DNA from: Comamonadaceae bacterium
GTDB taxonomy: Bacteria > Pseudomonadota > Gammaproteobacteria > Burkholderiales > Burkholderiaceae_C
DNA: 5,197 bases
Assembly: GCA_947374105.1 (NCBI GenBank)
Contig: CANCAO010000154.1
Location: 1 to 5,197, forward strand
Direction of reading: 5' to 3'
This document shows positions 1 to 5,197 of the stretch, one piece after another. The notes below the pieces were generated by a model that saw only the letters and a list, made by a program, of their open reading frames with translations, had not been told where the DNA came from and searched no databases. A program made the translations under genes and the position numbers. Position 1 is the stretch's first letter. Each line of letters opens with the position of its first letter.

Positions 1-461
1 TTGGCGATAGACCCACCAAGGAATGTCCAGTCCACCTTCGCACAATCGCCACTGCCCTTGAAAATCATGGGGATGGCCCGCTGCAAGGGGAACATTTCAA
101 TCATTCCGTAAAAGTCACGTCCGCACGACGCCACCTCGGGCGGATACCACTGCAACCAGCTTTGCCGTGCGGCCACAAACGCACCAAACCCCGCCATCGC
201 CATCACAAGGCCAGTACCGACCAGATGAATGAGCCGATGGTTCAAAACAGCCAGCAGGACGGCCATGAAGACGATCAAACTTAAAGCATAGCGCTGAACA
301 ATGCACATTGGGCAAGGCTCCAGGCCGACCACATGCTGCAAATACAAACCAAAACCCAACAAGCCTAAGCTCACCACAGCAACGGCCATCATGACTTCAC
401 GCACACGTAAACGACTTAACACTTGGCTTCCTTGGTAAAACTTCGCTGGTCTCGCCCACAT
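1..461 (-). CDS. dsbB: Disulfide bond formation protein B (quinone-dependent DsbA oxidase), 3' end outside window
   Basis: DsbB is an inner-membrane protein that reoxidises periplasmic DsbA and passes the electrons to ubiquinone. The visible 153 residues show the family layout: a first hydrophobic helix (about 24-42), the first periplasmic redox pair in CPMC (Cys50, Cys53) followed by Arg57, which matches the arginine near the quinone in E. coli DsbB, then two more hydrophobic helices (about 58-76 and 80-98). The second periplasmic loop carries Cys113 and Cys140, spaced 27 residues apart (26 in E. coli), and ends in GSGDCAKVDWTFLG, close to the E. coli GDCAERQWDFLG. The fourth helix and stop lie beyond the left edge; about 15-25 residues should be missing. 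The ATG at 461-459 has no clear Shine-Dalgarno. The Met pair at residues 24-25 is an alternative start, but it would leave almost nothing before helix 1, so I prefer 461. The gene is divergent from yggX. Confidence 0.95.
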   Translation of the reverse strand, partial: MWARPAKFYQGSQVLSRLRVREVMMAVAVVSLGLLGFGLYLQHVVGLEPCPMCIVQRYALSLIVFMAVLLAVLNHRLIHLVGTGLVMAMAGFGAFVAARQSWLQWYPPEVASCGRDFYGMIEMFPLQRAIPMIFKGSGDCAKVDWTFLGGSIA

Positions 462-574
462 GGGACAAGGGGCTATACGAAAACCAGCGACAATTAATGA
501 AACATGGCAGGAAAGACCCAAGCTTAGCCTAGCTCTGACCTCCGCACATCCCACCCTATAAAGGAATTGAACTC
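462..574. promoter_or_regulatory. Divergent intergenic region between dsbB and yggX
   Basis: These 113 bases must hold the promoters for both divergent genes, since neither has any other upstream space. On the plus strand CTGACC (535-540) and TATAAA (557-562) are 16 bases apart and resemble a sigma-70 promoter. However, transcription would then begin near 569, leaving out the Shine-Dalgarno AAGGA at 561-565, so this pair is doubtful. On the minus strand, reading toward dsbB, there is only a weak TTGGGT / CATTAA pair. An imperfect palindrome with AGCT arms lies at 521-534 (10 of 14 positions symmetric) and could bind a regulator, but it is too weak to name. I recognise no operator for a known regulator. 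Confidence 0.4.
561..565 (+). promoter_or_regulatory. Shine-Dalgarno site of yggX
   Basis: AAGGA lies 9 bases before the ATG at 575. It supports Met1 over Met4 (584) as the start. It is the clearest ribosome binding site in the window; mnmC, map and glnD all lack a comparable one. Confidence 0.75.
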
Positions 575-847
575 ATGGCACGCATGGTGAACTGCATCAA
601 ACTCGGCAAAGAAGCTGAGGGACTCGACTTCCCGCCCTACCCGGGCGAATTGGGCAAACGCTTGTGGGAAAGCGTCAGCAAAGAGGCGTGGGCCGCCTGG
701 CTCAAGCACCAGACCATGCTGGTCAATGAGAATCGCTTGAACCTGGCCGATGCACGGGCGCGCCAGTACCTGGCACGTCAAATGGAAAATCATTTCTTCG
801 GTGCAGGTGCCGATCAAGCGCAAGGTTACGTCCCCCCCAGCGCCTAA
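575..847 (+). CDS. yggX: Probable Fe(2+)-trafficking protein, YggX family
   Basis: This is a small cytosolic protein of the YggX family, which in enteric bacteria helps protect iron-sulfur enzymes and DNA from oxidative damage and is proposed to handle labile Fe(II). At 90 residues it matches the usual length (E. coli 91). Conserved landmarks are Cys7 near the N-terminus, [17 protein letters not shown] (13-29), SKEAWAAW (35-42), [12 protein letters not shown] (46-57) and the C-terminal GYVPP (84-88). It aligns with the E. coli protein over its whole length without gaps of note. The start is supported by AAGGA nine bases upstream. A run of seven C residues (832-838) near the end encodes V-P-P and is intact. 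A probable terminator hairpin overlaps the stop codon. Divergent pairing with dsbB is compatible with a redox-stress theme, but nothing in the sequence proves co-regulation. In E. coli the gene responds to SoxRS; I see no soxbox here. Confidence 0.95.
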   Translation: MARMVNCIKLGKEAEGLDFPPYPGELGKRLWESVSKEAWAAWLKHQTMLVNENRLNLADARARQYLARQMENHFFGAGADQAQGYVPPSA

Positions 848-863
848 GCATTTAGCGCTTTTT
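839..863 (+). terminator. Probable intrinsic terminator or attenuator overlapping the yggX stop codon
   Basis: AGCGC (839-843) pairs with GCGCT (855-859). After a one-base bulge (C844), TAA (845-847) pairs with TTA (852-854), leaving a GCAT tetraloop (848-851). The stem has eight base pairs and is followed directly by a T run (859-863, then CT). This is the classical shape of a Rho-independent terminator for plus-strand transcripts. It is unusual in starting inside the last codons of yggX and in ending 6 bases before the mnmC ATG. The GC part of the stem is only four pairs, so termination may be partial, allowing readthrough into mnmC. Confidence 0.55.
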
Positions 864-868
864 CTCCC

Positions 869-2650
869 ATGCTTGAGCCAGCACCGCACACCCTGTTGCA
901 GGGCTGTGGTCTGCCGCAGGCGTGGCGCGACCAGCCTGCCTGGCGAATTCTGGACACCGACTTTCACCAGGGTCTGCGCTTCTTGCACACCTGGCACACG
1001 TGGTTGGCCGATGCACAGGGACCGCTTCGCCTGCATTACGTCGTCTTCAGCCCGCATGCGCCCCGTGTTGACGCGCTCTTGCAAACTGCCGCCACCTACC
1101 CTGAACTGCAAGTCCTGGCGCAGGCGTTGGCTGATGAATGCCTTGATTTATCCCCCGGCTTTCACCGGCTGAATCTGAGCCAAGGACACGTCCTGCTCAC
1201 CCTGTGCGTGGGCGACACACAAGCCCTACTGAGGGAACAGCAATTTGCCGCGGACTGCGTTTTCTTAGACCTCCCTGAAGCAGCGGCTGAGTCCTGTCGC
1301 TGGACCATTAAAGCCCTCACGCGCTGCTGCCACCGTGGCACCCGCCTGGCGACGACCAGCACAAGCCATGATTCACAGGCGCCCTTGGCCCACCCAAGTC
1401 GTCCCCTTGCCGTCTGGCTAAAGCAATGCGGCTTTGAGACAAACACCAAAGAGCCTTCAAATCAATGGTCATACAACCCGTCTTGGACGCTGAAAACCAC
1501 GCGTAACCCTTACCTTGCACGAGCCGCGCAAGCAGCTCACCCTTCCGACTGTGTCGTCATTGGGGCGGGTTTGGCAGGTGCCAGTGCGGCTGCCGCATTG
1601 GCCCGGCGCGGCTGGCAAGTGCAGGTGCTGGATGCGGCCGCCACGCCCGCAGCGGGTGCTTCCGGCTTGCCGGTGGGGCTGATGGTGCCGCATGTCTCCG
1701 CAGACGACAACCCACGTTCGCAACTCTCCCGCAGCGGTATCCGCCTAACCGTACAGCAGGCGAAAAACCTGCTGAGGGCGGGCCGCGATTGGGCGATGAG
1801 CGGCGTGCTGGAGCATCGGGAGATCGGAATCTCTACGCTTTGGCATCCCGTGGCGGGCTGGATAAAACCCGCCAAACTCGTCCAAGCCTGGCTGGCGCAA
1901 ACGGGGATTCACTTTGTGCCCCATGCGTTAGTGGCGACAGTGCGGCGTGAAGGTGACGTTTGGGTCTTGCAAAATGCCACCGGGCAAATGCTTGCTCAAG
2001 CTCGTCATGTTGTTTTCGCCAACGGCTGGGGTGCCCAGCCGTTGCTTGATGATTTGCAAAAAACCCGCCCCGAACTTGCCCAGCGCTTTGCCCGCCTCCC
2101 CACACTGCACGGCATTCGCGGCGTCTTGTCCTGGGGCCGCCAGCAGCCCGAGCAAGCCGCCACCCTGCCTGCCTTTCCTGTCAACGGCCTGGGCAGTTTG
2201 ATTTGCCATATCCCCATTGATGATGACATTGAAGAAAGTAGCGCCGACGCTCAGGCCTGGTATGCCGGCGCCACTTACGCAACCGGCCAACTGATCGCCG
2301 CGTCGGTGCCGGTACACCACCAAACCAACTTCGATAAATTACGCACACTCCTCCCCACCGCAGCGCAAACCCTCAGCCCGGCCTTTGCCACGAACCGCGT
2401 AGAAACTTGGCAAGGCATACGCTGTGTCACCCCGGACCGGCTGCCTGTGGTCGGACCCTTGGACGACGATGTGTCACCCAGTCTGTGGATCAGCGCGGGC
2501 ATGGGTTCGCGCGGATTGAACTTTTCCGTCCTGTGCGCCGAATTACTGGCCGCCCAAATGGGAGGCGAACCCTGGCCACTACCCGTCTCTTTGGCTCGCC
2601 ACCTGGACGCACTGCGGGCACTCGGCCGACCCTCAATGCCCAGCAGATGA
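869..2650 (+). CDS. mnmC: MnmC-like tRNA wobble-uridine modification protein: intact FAD oxidoreductase domain, degenerate methyltransferase domain
   Basis: Bifunctional MnmC completes mnm5(s2)U34 in tRNA: the C-terminal FAD domain removes carboxymethyl from cmnm5(s2)U, and the N-terminal SAM domain methylates the resulting nm5(s2)U. Here the FAD half looks functional. It has VVIGAGLAGASAA (229-241, GxGxxG at 232/234/237), AGASGLPVG (262-270), HPVAGWIKPA (326-335), VVFANGWGA (381-389), YAGATY (465-470), GIRCVTPDRLPVVGP (516-530) and GMGSRGLNFSVLCAELLAAQ (544-563). The N-terminal half (1 to about 210) keeps family scaffolding such as GCGLPQAW (12-19), LHYVVFS (55-61) and VLLTLCVGD (108-116). 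Motif I reads LDTDFHQGLRFL (28-39) where the family has a GFGxGLNF core, and FLDLPEAAAESCRW (132-145) replaces FLDGFxPxxNPxxW. The protein has 593 residues against 668 in E. coli and begins just before GCGLP, so about 40 N-terminal residues with the DxYFS-type motif are absent. It cannot extend upstream because yggX ends in the same frame at 847. No Shine-Dalgarno precedes the ATG. The gene could equally be annotated as an MnmC(o)-only oxidoreductase. Confidence 0.88.
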   Translation: MLEPAPHTLLQGCGLPQAWRDQPAWRILDTDFHQGLRFLHTWHTWLADAQGPLRLHYVVFSPHAPRVDALLQTAATYPELQVLAQALADECLDLSPGFHRLNLSQGHVLLTLCVGDTQALLREQQFAADCVFLDLPEAAAESCRWTIKALTRCCHRGTRLATTSTSHDSQAPLAHPSRPLAVWLKQCGFETNTKEPSNQWSYNPSWTLKTTRNPYLARAAQAAHPSDCVVIGAGLAGASAAAALARRGWQVQVLDAAATPAAGASGLPVGLMVPHVSADDNPRSQLSRSGIRLTVQQAKNLLRAGRDWAMSGVLEHREIGISTLWHPVAGWIKPAKLVQAWLAQTGIHFVPHALVATVRREGDVWVLQNATGQMLAQARHVVFANGWGAQPLLDDLQKTRPELAQRFARLPTLHGIRGVLSWGRQQPEQAATLPAFPVNGLGSLICHIPIDDDIEESSADAQAWYAGATYATGQLIAASVPVHHQTNFDKLRTLLPTAAQTLSPAFATNRVETWQGIRCVTPDRLPVVGPLDDDVSPSLWISAGMGSRGLNFSVLCAELLAAQMGGEPWPLPVSLARHLDALRALGRPSMPSR

Positions 2651-2689
2651 CCACCTGATAGGGCCACCGAAGCCCCCTAGGATCAGCGA

Positions 2690-2698
2690 TGGGATAAT
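2690..2698 (+). promoter_or_regulatory. Possible extended -10 promoter element of map
   Basis: TGGGATAAT (2690-2698) matches the extended -10 pattern TGnTATAAT at all defined positions except the first T of the hexamer. No -35 hexamer is apparent at the usual distance, which is tolerable for extended -10 promoters. Counting seven bases from the hexamer end puts +1 at 2705, the A of the map ATG. Transcription from here would give a leaderless map (and map-glnD) mRNA. The call rests on pattern only, and the G in the first hexamer position weakens it. Confidence 0.35.
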
Positions 2699-2704
2699 TA
2701 CCCC

Positions 2705-3508
2705 ATGACTATTACCTACAAAGACGAACAAGGCATCGCGGGCATGCGGATCGCAGGCCGCTTGGCCTCTGAAGTGCTGGATTTCCTCACCCCCCACGTC
2801 AAGCCCGGCATCACCACCAACGCACTGGACAAGCTGGCCCACGATTACATCACGCAGGTGCAGGGCGCTATTCCTGCCCCCCTGAACTACGCGCCTTCGG
2901 GCTACAAGCCTTACCCCAAATCCATCTGTACCTCCATCAACCACCAAGTCTGTCACGGCATCCCGAACGACAAGGTGCTGAAAAAAGGCGACATCGTCAA
3001 CATCGACGTCACCGTCATCAAGGACGGTTGGCACGGCGACACCAGCCGCATGTTTATGGTGGGCGATGCCTCGATTGCTGCCAAACGCCTGTGTGCCATC
3101 ACCTATGACGCTATGTGGCACGGCATTCGCATGGTCAAACCCGGCATCCATCTGGGTGACATCGGCTGGGCGATCCAGAAGTTTGCCGAAAGCAACGGCT
3201 TCAGTGTGGTGCGTGAATTCTGTGGCCACGGCATCGGCCTGGTTTTTCATGAAGAGCCTCAGGTGCTGCATTACGGCAAACCCGGCACGCTGGACGAACT
3301 CAAGGTGGGCATGACCTTCACCATCGAGCCCATGATCAACGCGGGCAAACGCGACATCAAGGAAATGGGGGACGGCTGGACCATCGTCACCAAAGACCGC
3401 TCGCTCTCCGCTCAGTGGGAGCACACCATTTTGGTCACGCCCACGGGCTATGAAGTGCTCACGCTCTCAGCGGGCAGCCCGCCTGTACCCGCTTTCGTGA
3501 CGGCCTGA
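2705..3508 (+). CDS. map: Methionine aminopeptidase, type I
   Basis: This cytosolic metalloprotease removes the initiator methionine from nascent proteins when the second residue is small. The 267 residues match the usual type Ia length (E. coli 264) with no insert and no N-terminal zinc-finger extension. The pita-bread fold residues are all visible: His84 in CHGIPND (83-89), metal ligands Asp101 (NIDVTV) and Asp112 (HGDTSRMF), His175 in EFCGHGIG (171-178), Glu208 in FTIEPM (205-210) and Glu239 in QWEHT (237-241). The ATG at 2705 fits the family N-terminus, but no good Shine-Dalgarno is present; the bases before it (GGGATAATTACCCC) look more like a -10 element. The stop is followed after 3 bases by the glnD start, so the two genes are probably co-transcribed. 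A map-glnD pair is also found in E. coli and many other proteobacteria. Confidence 0.98.
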   Translation: MTITYKDEQGIAGMRIAGRLASEVLDFLTPHVKPGITTNALDKLAHDYITQVQGAIPAPLNYAPSGYKPYPKSICTSINHQVCHGIPNDKVLKKGDIVNIDVTVIKDGWHGDTSRMFMVGDASIAAKRLCAITYDAMWHGIRMVKPGIHLGDIGWAIQKFAESNGFSVVREFCGHGIGLVFHEEPQVLHYGKPGTLDELKVGMTFTIEPMINAGKRDIKEMGDGWTIVTKDRSLSAQWEHTILVTPTGYEVLTLSAGSPPVPAFVTA

Positions 3509-3511
3509 AAC

Positions 3512-5197
3512 ATGGCGGGACAGACCCTCACCCTTGCGTCCATCCGCGATCATTACCGCTCTCAAAAATCGGCGCTTTTAAATAAAGCAGAAAACTCAGG
3601 GGTATCCACCCGTGCAGTCCGAACGGCGCTGCACCAGCTTTCAAAACTAACCGACGACACGTTCAAGTCACTTTGGAAAGCCGCTGGTTTTGACTCAAGC
3701 TTGGCCCTTGTGGCAGTAGGTGGCTATGGCCGTGATGAGCTCTTCCCCTACTCTGATATCGACGTATTGCTGCTCCTGCCAGATAACCAATCCCCCGGGC
3801 AGGACGCGGGCTTGAAAACCCGGATCGAAACCTTCATCACCAGTTGCTGGGATGCGGGACTGGAAATCGGCTCCAGCGTGCGCTCTTTGGGTGAGTGCCT
3901 GAGCGAGGCCTCCAAGGATGTCACGGTACAAACCGCTTTGCTGGAGTCACGTCTGGTGACAGGCCACGCACCGCTTTACCAGGCGTTTTGCGAACAGTTC
4001 AGAAAGGCCATCGACCCAAAAGCTTTCTTCGTGGCAAAAACGCTGGAAATGCACCAACGTCACAACAAGTTTGAGGACACCCCTTACTCGCTGGAGCCCA
4101 ACTGCAAAGAATCCCCCGGTGGCCTGCGCGACCTTCAAATCATTTTATGGGTAGCCCAAGCGGCTGGTTTGGGAAATACTTGGGATGCCCTCGCACGCAA
4201 CGGACTAGCCACCGCTTTTGAAGTTCGTCAGCTCAAGCGCAACGAAGCAACGCTGCGTCTGATCCGGGTGCGCCTGCACCTGATTGCCAAGCGACGTGAA
4301 GACCGATTGGTATTCGACTTGCAAACGGCAATCGCTGAATCATTTGGATTTACATCGGCCTCCACCGGGGACGGCAAACCCATGGTACGGGCCAGCGAAG
4401 CCCTGATGCGCCGCTACTACTGGGCCGCCAAGGCTGTAGTGCAGCTGAACCAGATTTTGTTGCTCAATATTGAAGAGCGCATCAATCCGTCGAGTCAAAA
4501 ACCGCGAGCTATCAATGACCGCTTCAACGACAAAGACGGACTGATTGAAATTGCCAGCGACGACCTGTACCAACGCGAGCCGCAGGCCATTCTGGAAACC
4601 TTTCTGCTCTTCCAGACCACCAGTGGGGCCAAAGGCCTCTCCGCCCGCACACTGCGCGCCTTGTACAACGCGCGCACAGTGATGAACGCCAAGTTTCGTC
4701 ATGACCCGGTGAACCGCGAAACCTTCAAAAAAATCCTGATGCAGCGCCAAGGTATCACCCATGCCATGCGCCTGATGAATCAAACCTCGGTGTTGGGACG
4801 CTACTTGTGGGCGTTTCGCCGCATCGTGGGCCAGATGCAGCACGACCTGTTCCACGTCTATACGGTAGACCAGCACATCCTGATGGTGTTGCGCAATGTG
4901 CGTCGTTTCTTTATGGCAGAGCACGCCCACGAGTACCCGTTTTGCTCGCAACTTGCTGCGGGTTGGGATAAGCCCTGGATTTTTTACACCGCAGCGCTGT
5001 TCCACGACATCGCCAAGGGGCGCGGAGGCGATCACTCCGAGTTGGGCGTGGGTGAAGCGCGCCGTTTTTGCCGTCAACACAGCATTGATCGCGAAGATGC
5101 CAAACTGATCGAGTTTTTGGTGCAAGAGCACCTGAGCATGAGTCGTATCGCACAAAAATCCGATCTCAGCGACCCCGATGTGATTGCTGCCTTTGCC
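3512..5197 (+). CDS. glnD: [Protein-PII] uridylyltransferase / uridylyl-removing enzyme, C-terminus outside window
   Basis: GlnD is the cytosolic nitrogen sensor that uridylylates PII (GlnB/GlnK) when glutamine is low and removes UMP when glutamine is high. The frame is open from 3512 to the window end, giving 562 of an expected 850-900 residues. The nucleotidyltransferase domain has [15 protein letters not shown] (70-84) with G70, G71 and the catalytic pair Asp82/Asp84. The linker/PII-uridylyltransferase region has DTPYSLEPN (189-197) and [11 protein letters not shown] (199-209), then [15 protein letters not shown] (293-307) and [15 protein letters not shown] (334-348). The HD phosphohydrolase domain begins near FHVYTVDQH (447-455) and has HD at 498-499 ([18 protein letters not shown]) and a later QEHLSMS (538-544). 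The rest of the HD domain and both glutamine-binding ACT domains lie beyond the right edge. The ATG follows the map stop by 3 bases (TGA AAC ATG) with no strong Shine-Dalgarno, suggesting translational coupling to map. The first 35 codons are more AT-rich than the rest. Confidence 0.97.
   Translation, partial: MAGQTLTLASIRDHYRSQKSALLNKAENSGVSTRAVRTALHQLSKLTDDTFKSLWKAAGFDSSLALVAVGGYGRDELFPYSDIDVLLLLPDNQSPGQDAGLKTRIETFITSCWDAGLEIGSSVRSLGECLSEASKDVTVQTALLESRLVTGHAPLYQAFCEQFRKAIDPKAFFVAKTLEMHQRHNKFEDTPYSLEPNCKESPGGLRDLQIILWVAQAAGLGNTWDALARNGLATAFEVRQLKRNEATLRLIRVRLHLIAKRREDRLVFDLQTAIAESFGFTSASTGDGKPMVRASEALMRRYYWAAKAVVQLNQILLLNIEERINPSSQKPRAINDRFNDKDGLIEIASDDLYQREPQAILETFLLFQTTSGAKGLSARTLRALYNARTVMNAKFRHDPVNRETFKKILMQRQGITHAMRLMNQTSVLGRYLWAFRRIVGQMQHDLFHVYTVDQHILMVLRNVRRFFMAEHAHEYPFCSQLAAGWDKPWIFYTAALFHDIAKGRGGDHSELGVGEARRFCRQHSIDREDAKLIEFLVQEHLSMSRIAQKSDLSDPDVIAAFA

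Noticed and set aside
535..562. CTGACC / TATAAA as the yggX promoter
   Set aside because: Transcription would start near 569, cutting off the good Shine-Dalgarno at 561-565. The TATAAA probably just overlaps the ribosome binding site.
832..838. Run of seven C residues near the end of yggX as a programmed or phase-variable frameshift site
   Set aside because: The in-frame reading gives the family's usual GYVPP ending and normal length, and a slip would not produce a sensible extension. A short C run in a moderately GC-rich genome is not enough.
524..1111. Minus-strand open frame of 195 codons across yggX and the start of mnmC
   Set aside because: It overlaps two plus-strand genes, one with a clear Shine-Dalgarno and family match, and shows no family features of its own.
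575..2650. YggX-MnmC fusion by readthrough of the UAA at 845-847
   Set aside because: The two genes are in the same frame with no other stop between them, but UAA has no readthrough signal that I recognise and no such fusion is known to me. The frame match is a one-in-three coincidence.
2661..2675. GGGC...GCCC hairpin after mnmC as a terminator
   Set aside because: The stem is only four base pairs with a seven-base loop and has no T run downstream. It does not meet the shape of an intrinsic terminator.
2633..3424. Long minus-strand open frame (263 codons) opposite map
   Set aside because: It lies exactly antisense to a gene with all catalytic residues intact. Its translation has no recognisable family and looks like a shadow caused by codon bias.
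4340..5155. Long minus-strand open frame (271 codons) opposite glnD
   Set aside because: The plus strand encodes conserved GlnD motifs throughout this span. The antisense product is rich in His, Val and Gln, as expected from reading GlnD codons backwards.

Overview
The window looks like ordinary core chromosome from a Gram-negative betaproteobacterium, most likely Burkholderiales and perhaps Comamonadaceae-like. That placement comes from the remembered style of the proteins (the DsbB motif CPMCIVQR, a Fe-trafficking protein ending in GYVPP, a GlnD with [15 protein letters not shown]) and from a moderately GC-rich, tightly packed layout. It is an inference from recall, not a search result. I see no mobile elements, CRISPR arrays, tRNAs or rRNAs.

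Layout: positions 1-461 hold the start of dsbB on the minus strand, cut by the left edge. A 113-base divergent intergenic region (462-574) separates it from a plus-strand series. That series is a yggX-type Fe(2+)-trafficking protein gene (575-847), a short MnmC-like gene (869-2650), map for type I methionine aminopeptidase (2705-3508), and glnD for the PII uridylyltransferase (3512 to the right edge, 562 codons visible, C-terminus missing). Coding density is high and no gene-free stretch exceeds about 115 bases.

The genes are housekeeping functions rather than one pathway: disulfide formation in the periplasm, protection of iron-sulfur proteins, wobble-uridine modification in tRNA, N-terminal methionine removal, and nitrogen sensing. 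Only map and glnD (3-base gap) look like a tight translational unit. A probable intrinsic terminator overlaps the yggX stop codon. A possible extended -10 element sits immediately before the map start.

I did not find an undescribed multi-gene system. The most unusual feature is the MnmC-like protein. Its C-terminal FAD oxidoreductase half keeps the family motifs. Its N-terminal methyltransferase half is shortened at the start and has lost every SAM-binding and catalytic motif I can align, although the fold-level sequence pattern remains. This suggests an MnmC that performs only the oxidative step. Two smaller points deserve checking: the terminator and SD-less start at the yggX-mnmC junction, and a possibly leaderless map mRNA.
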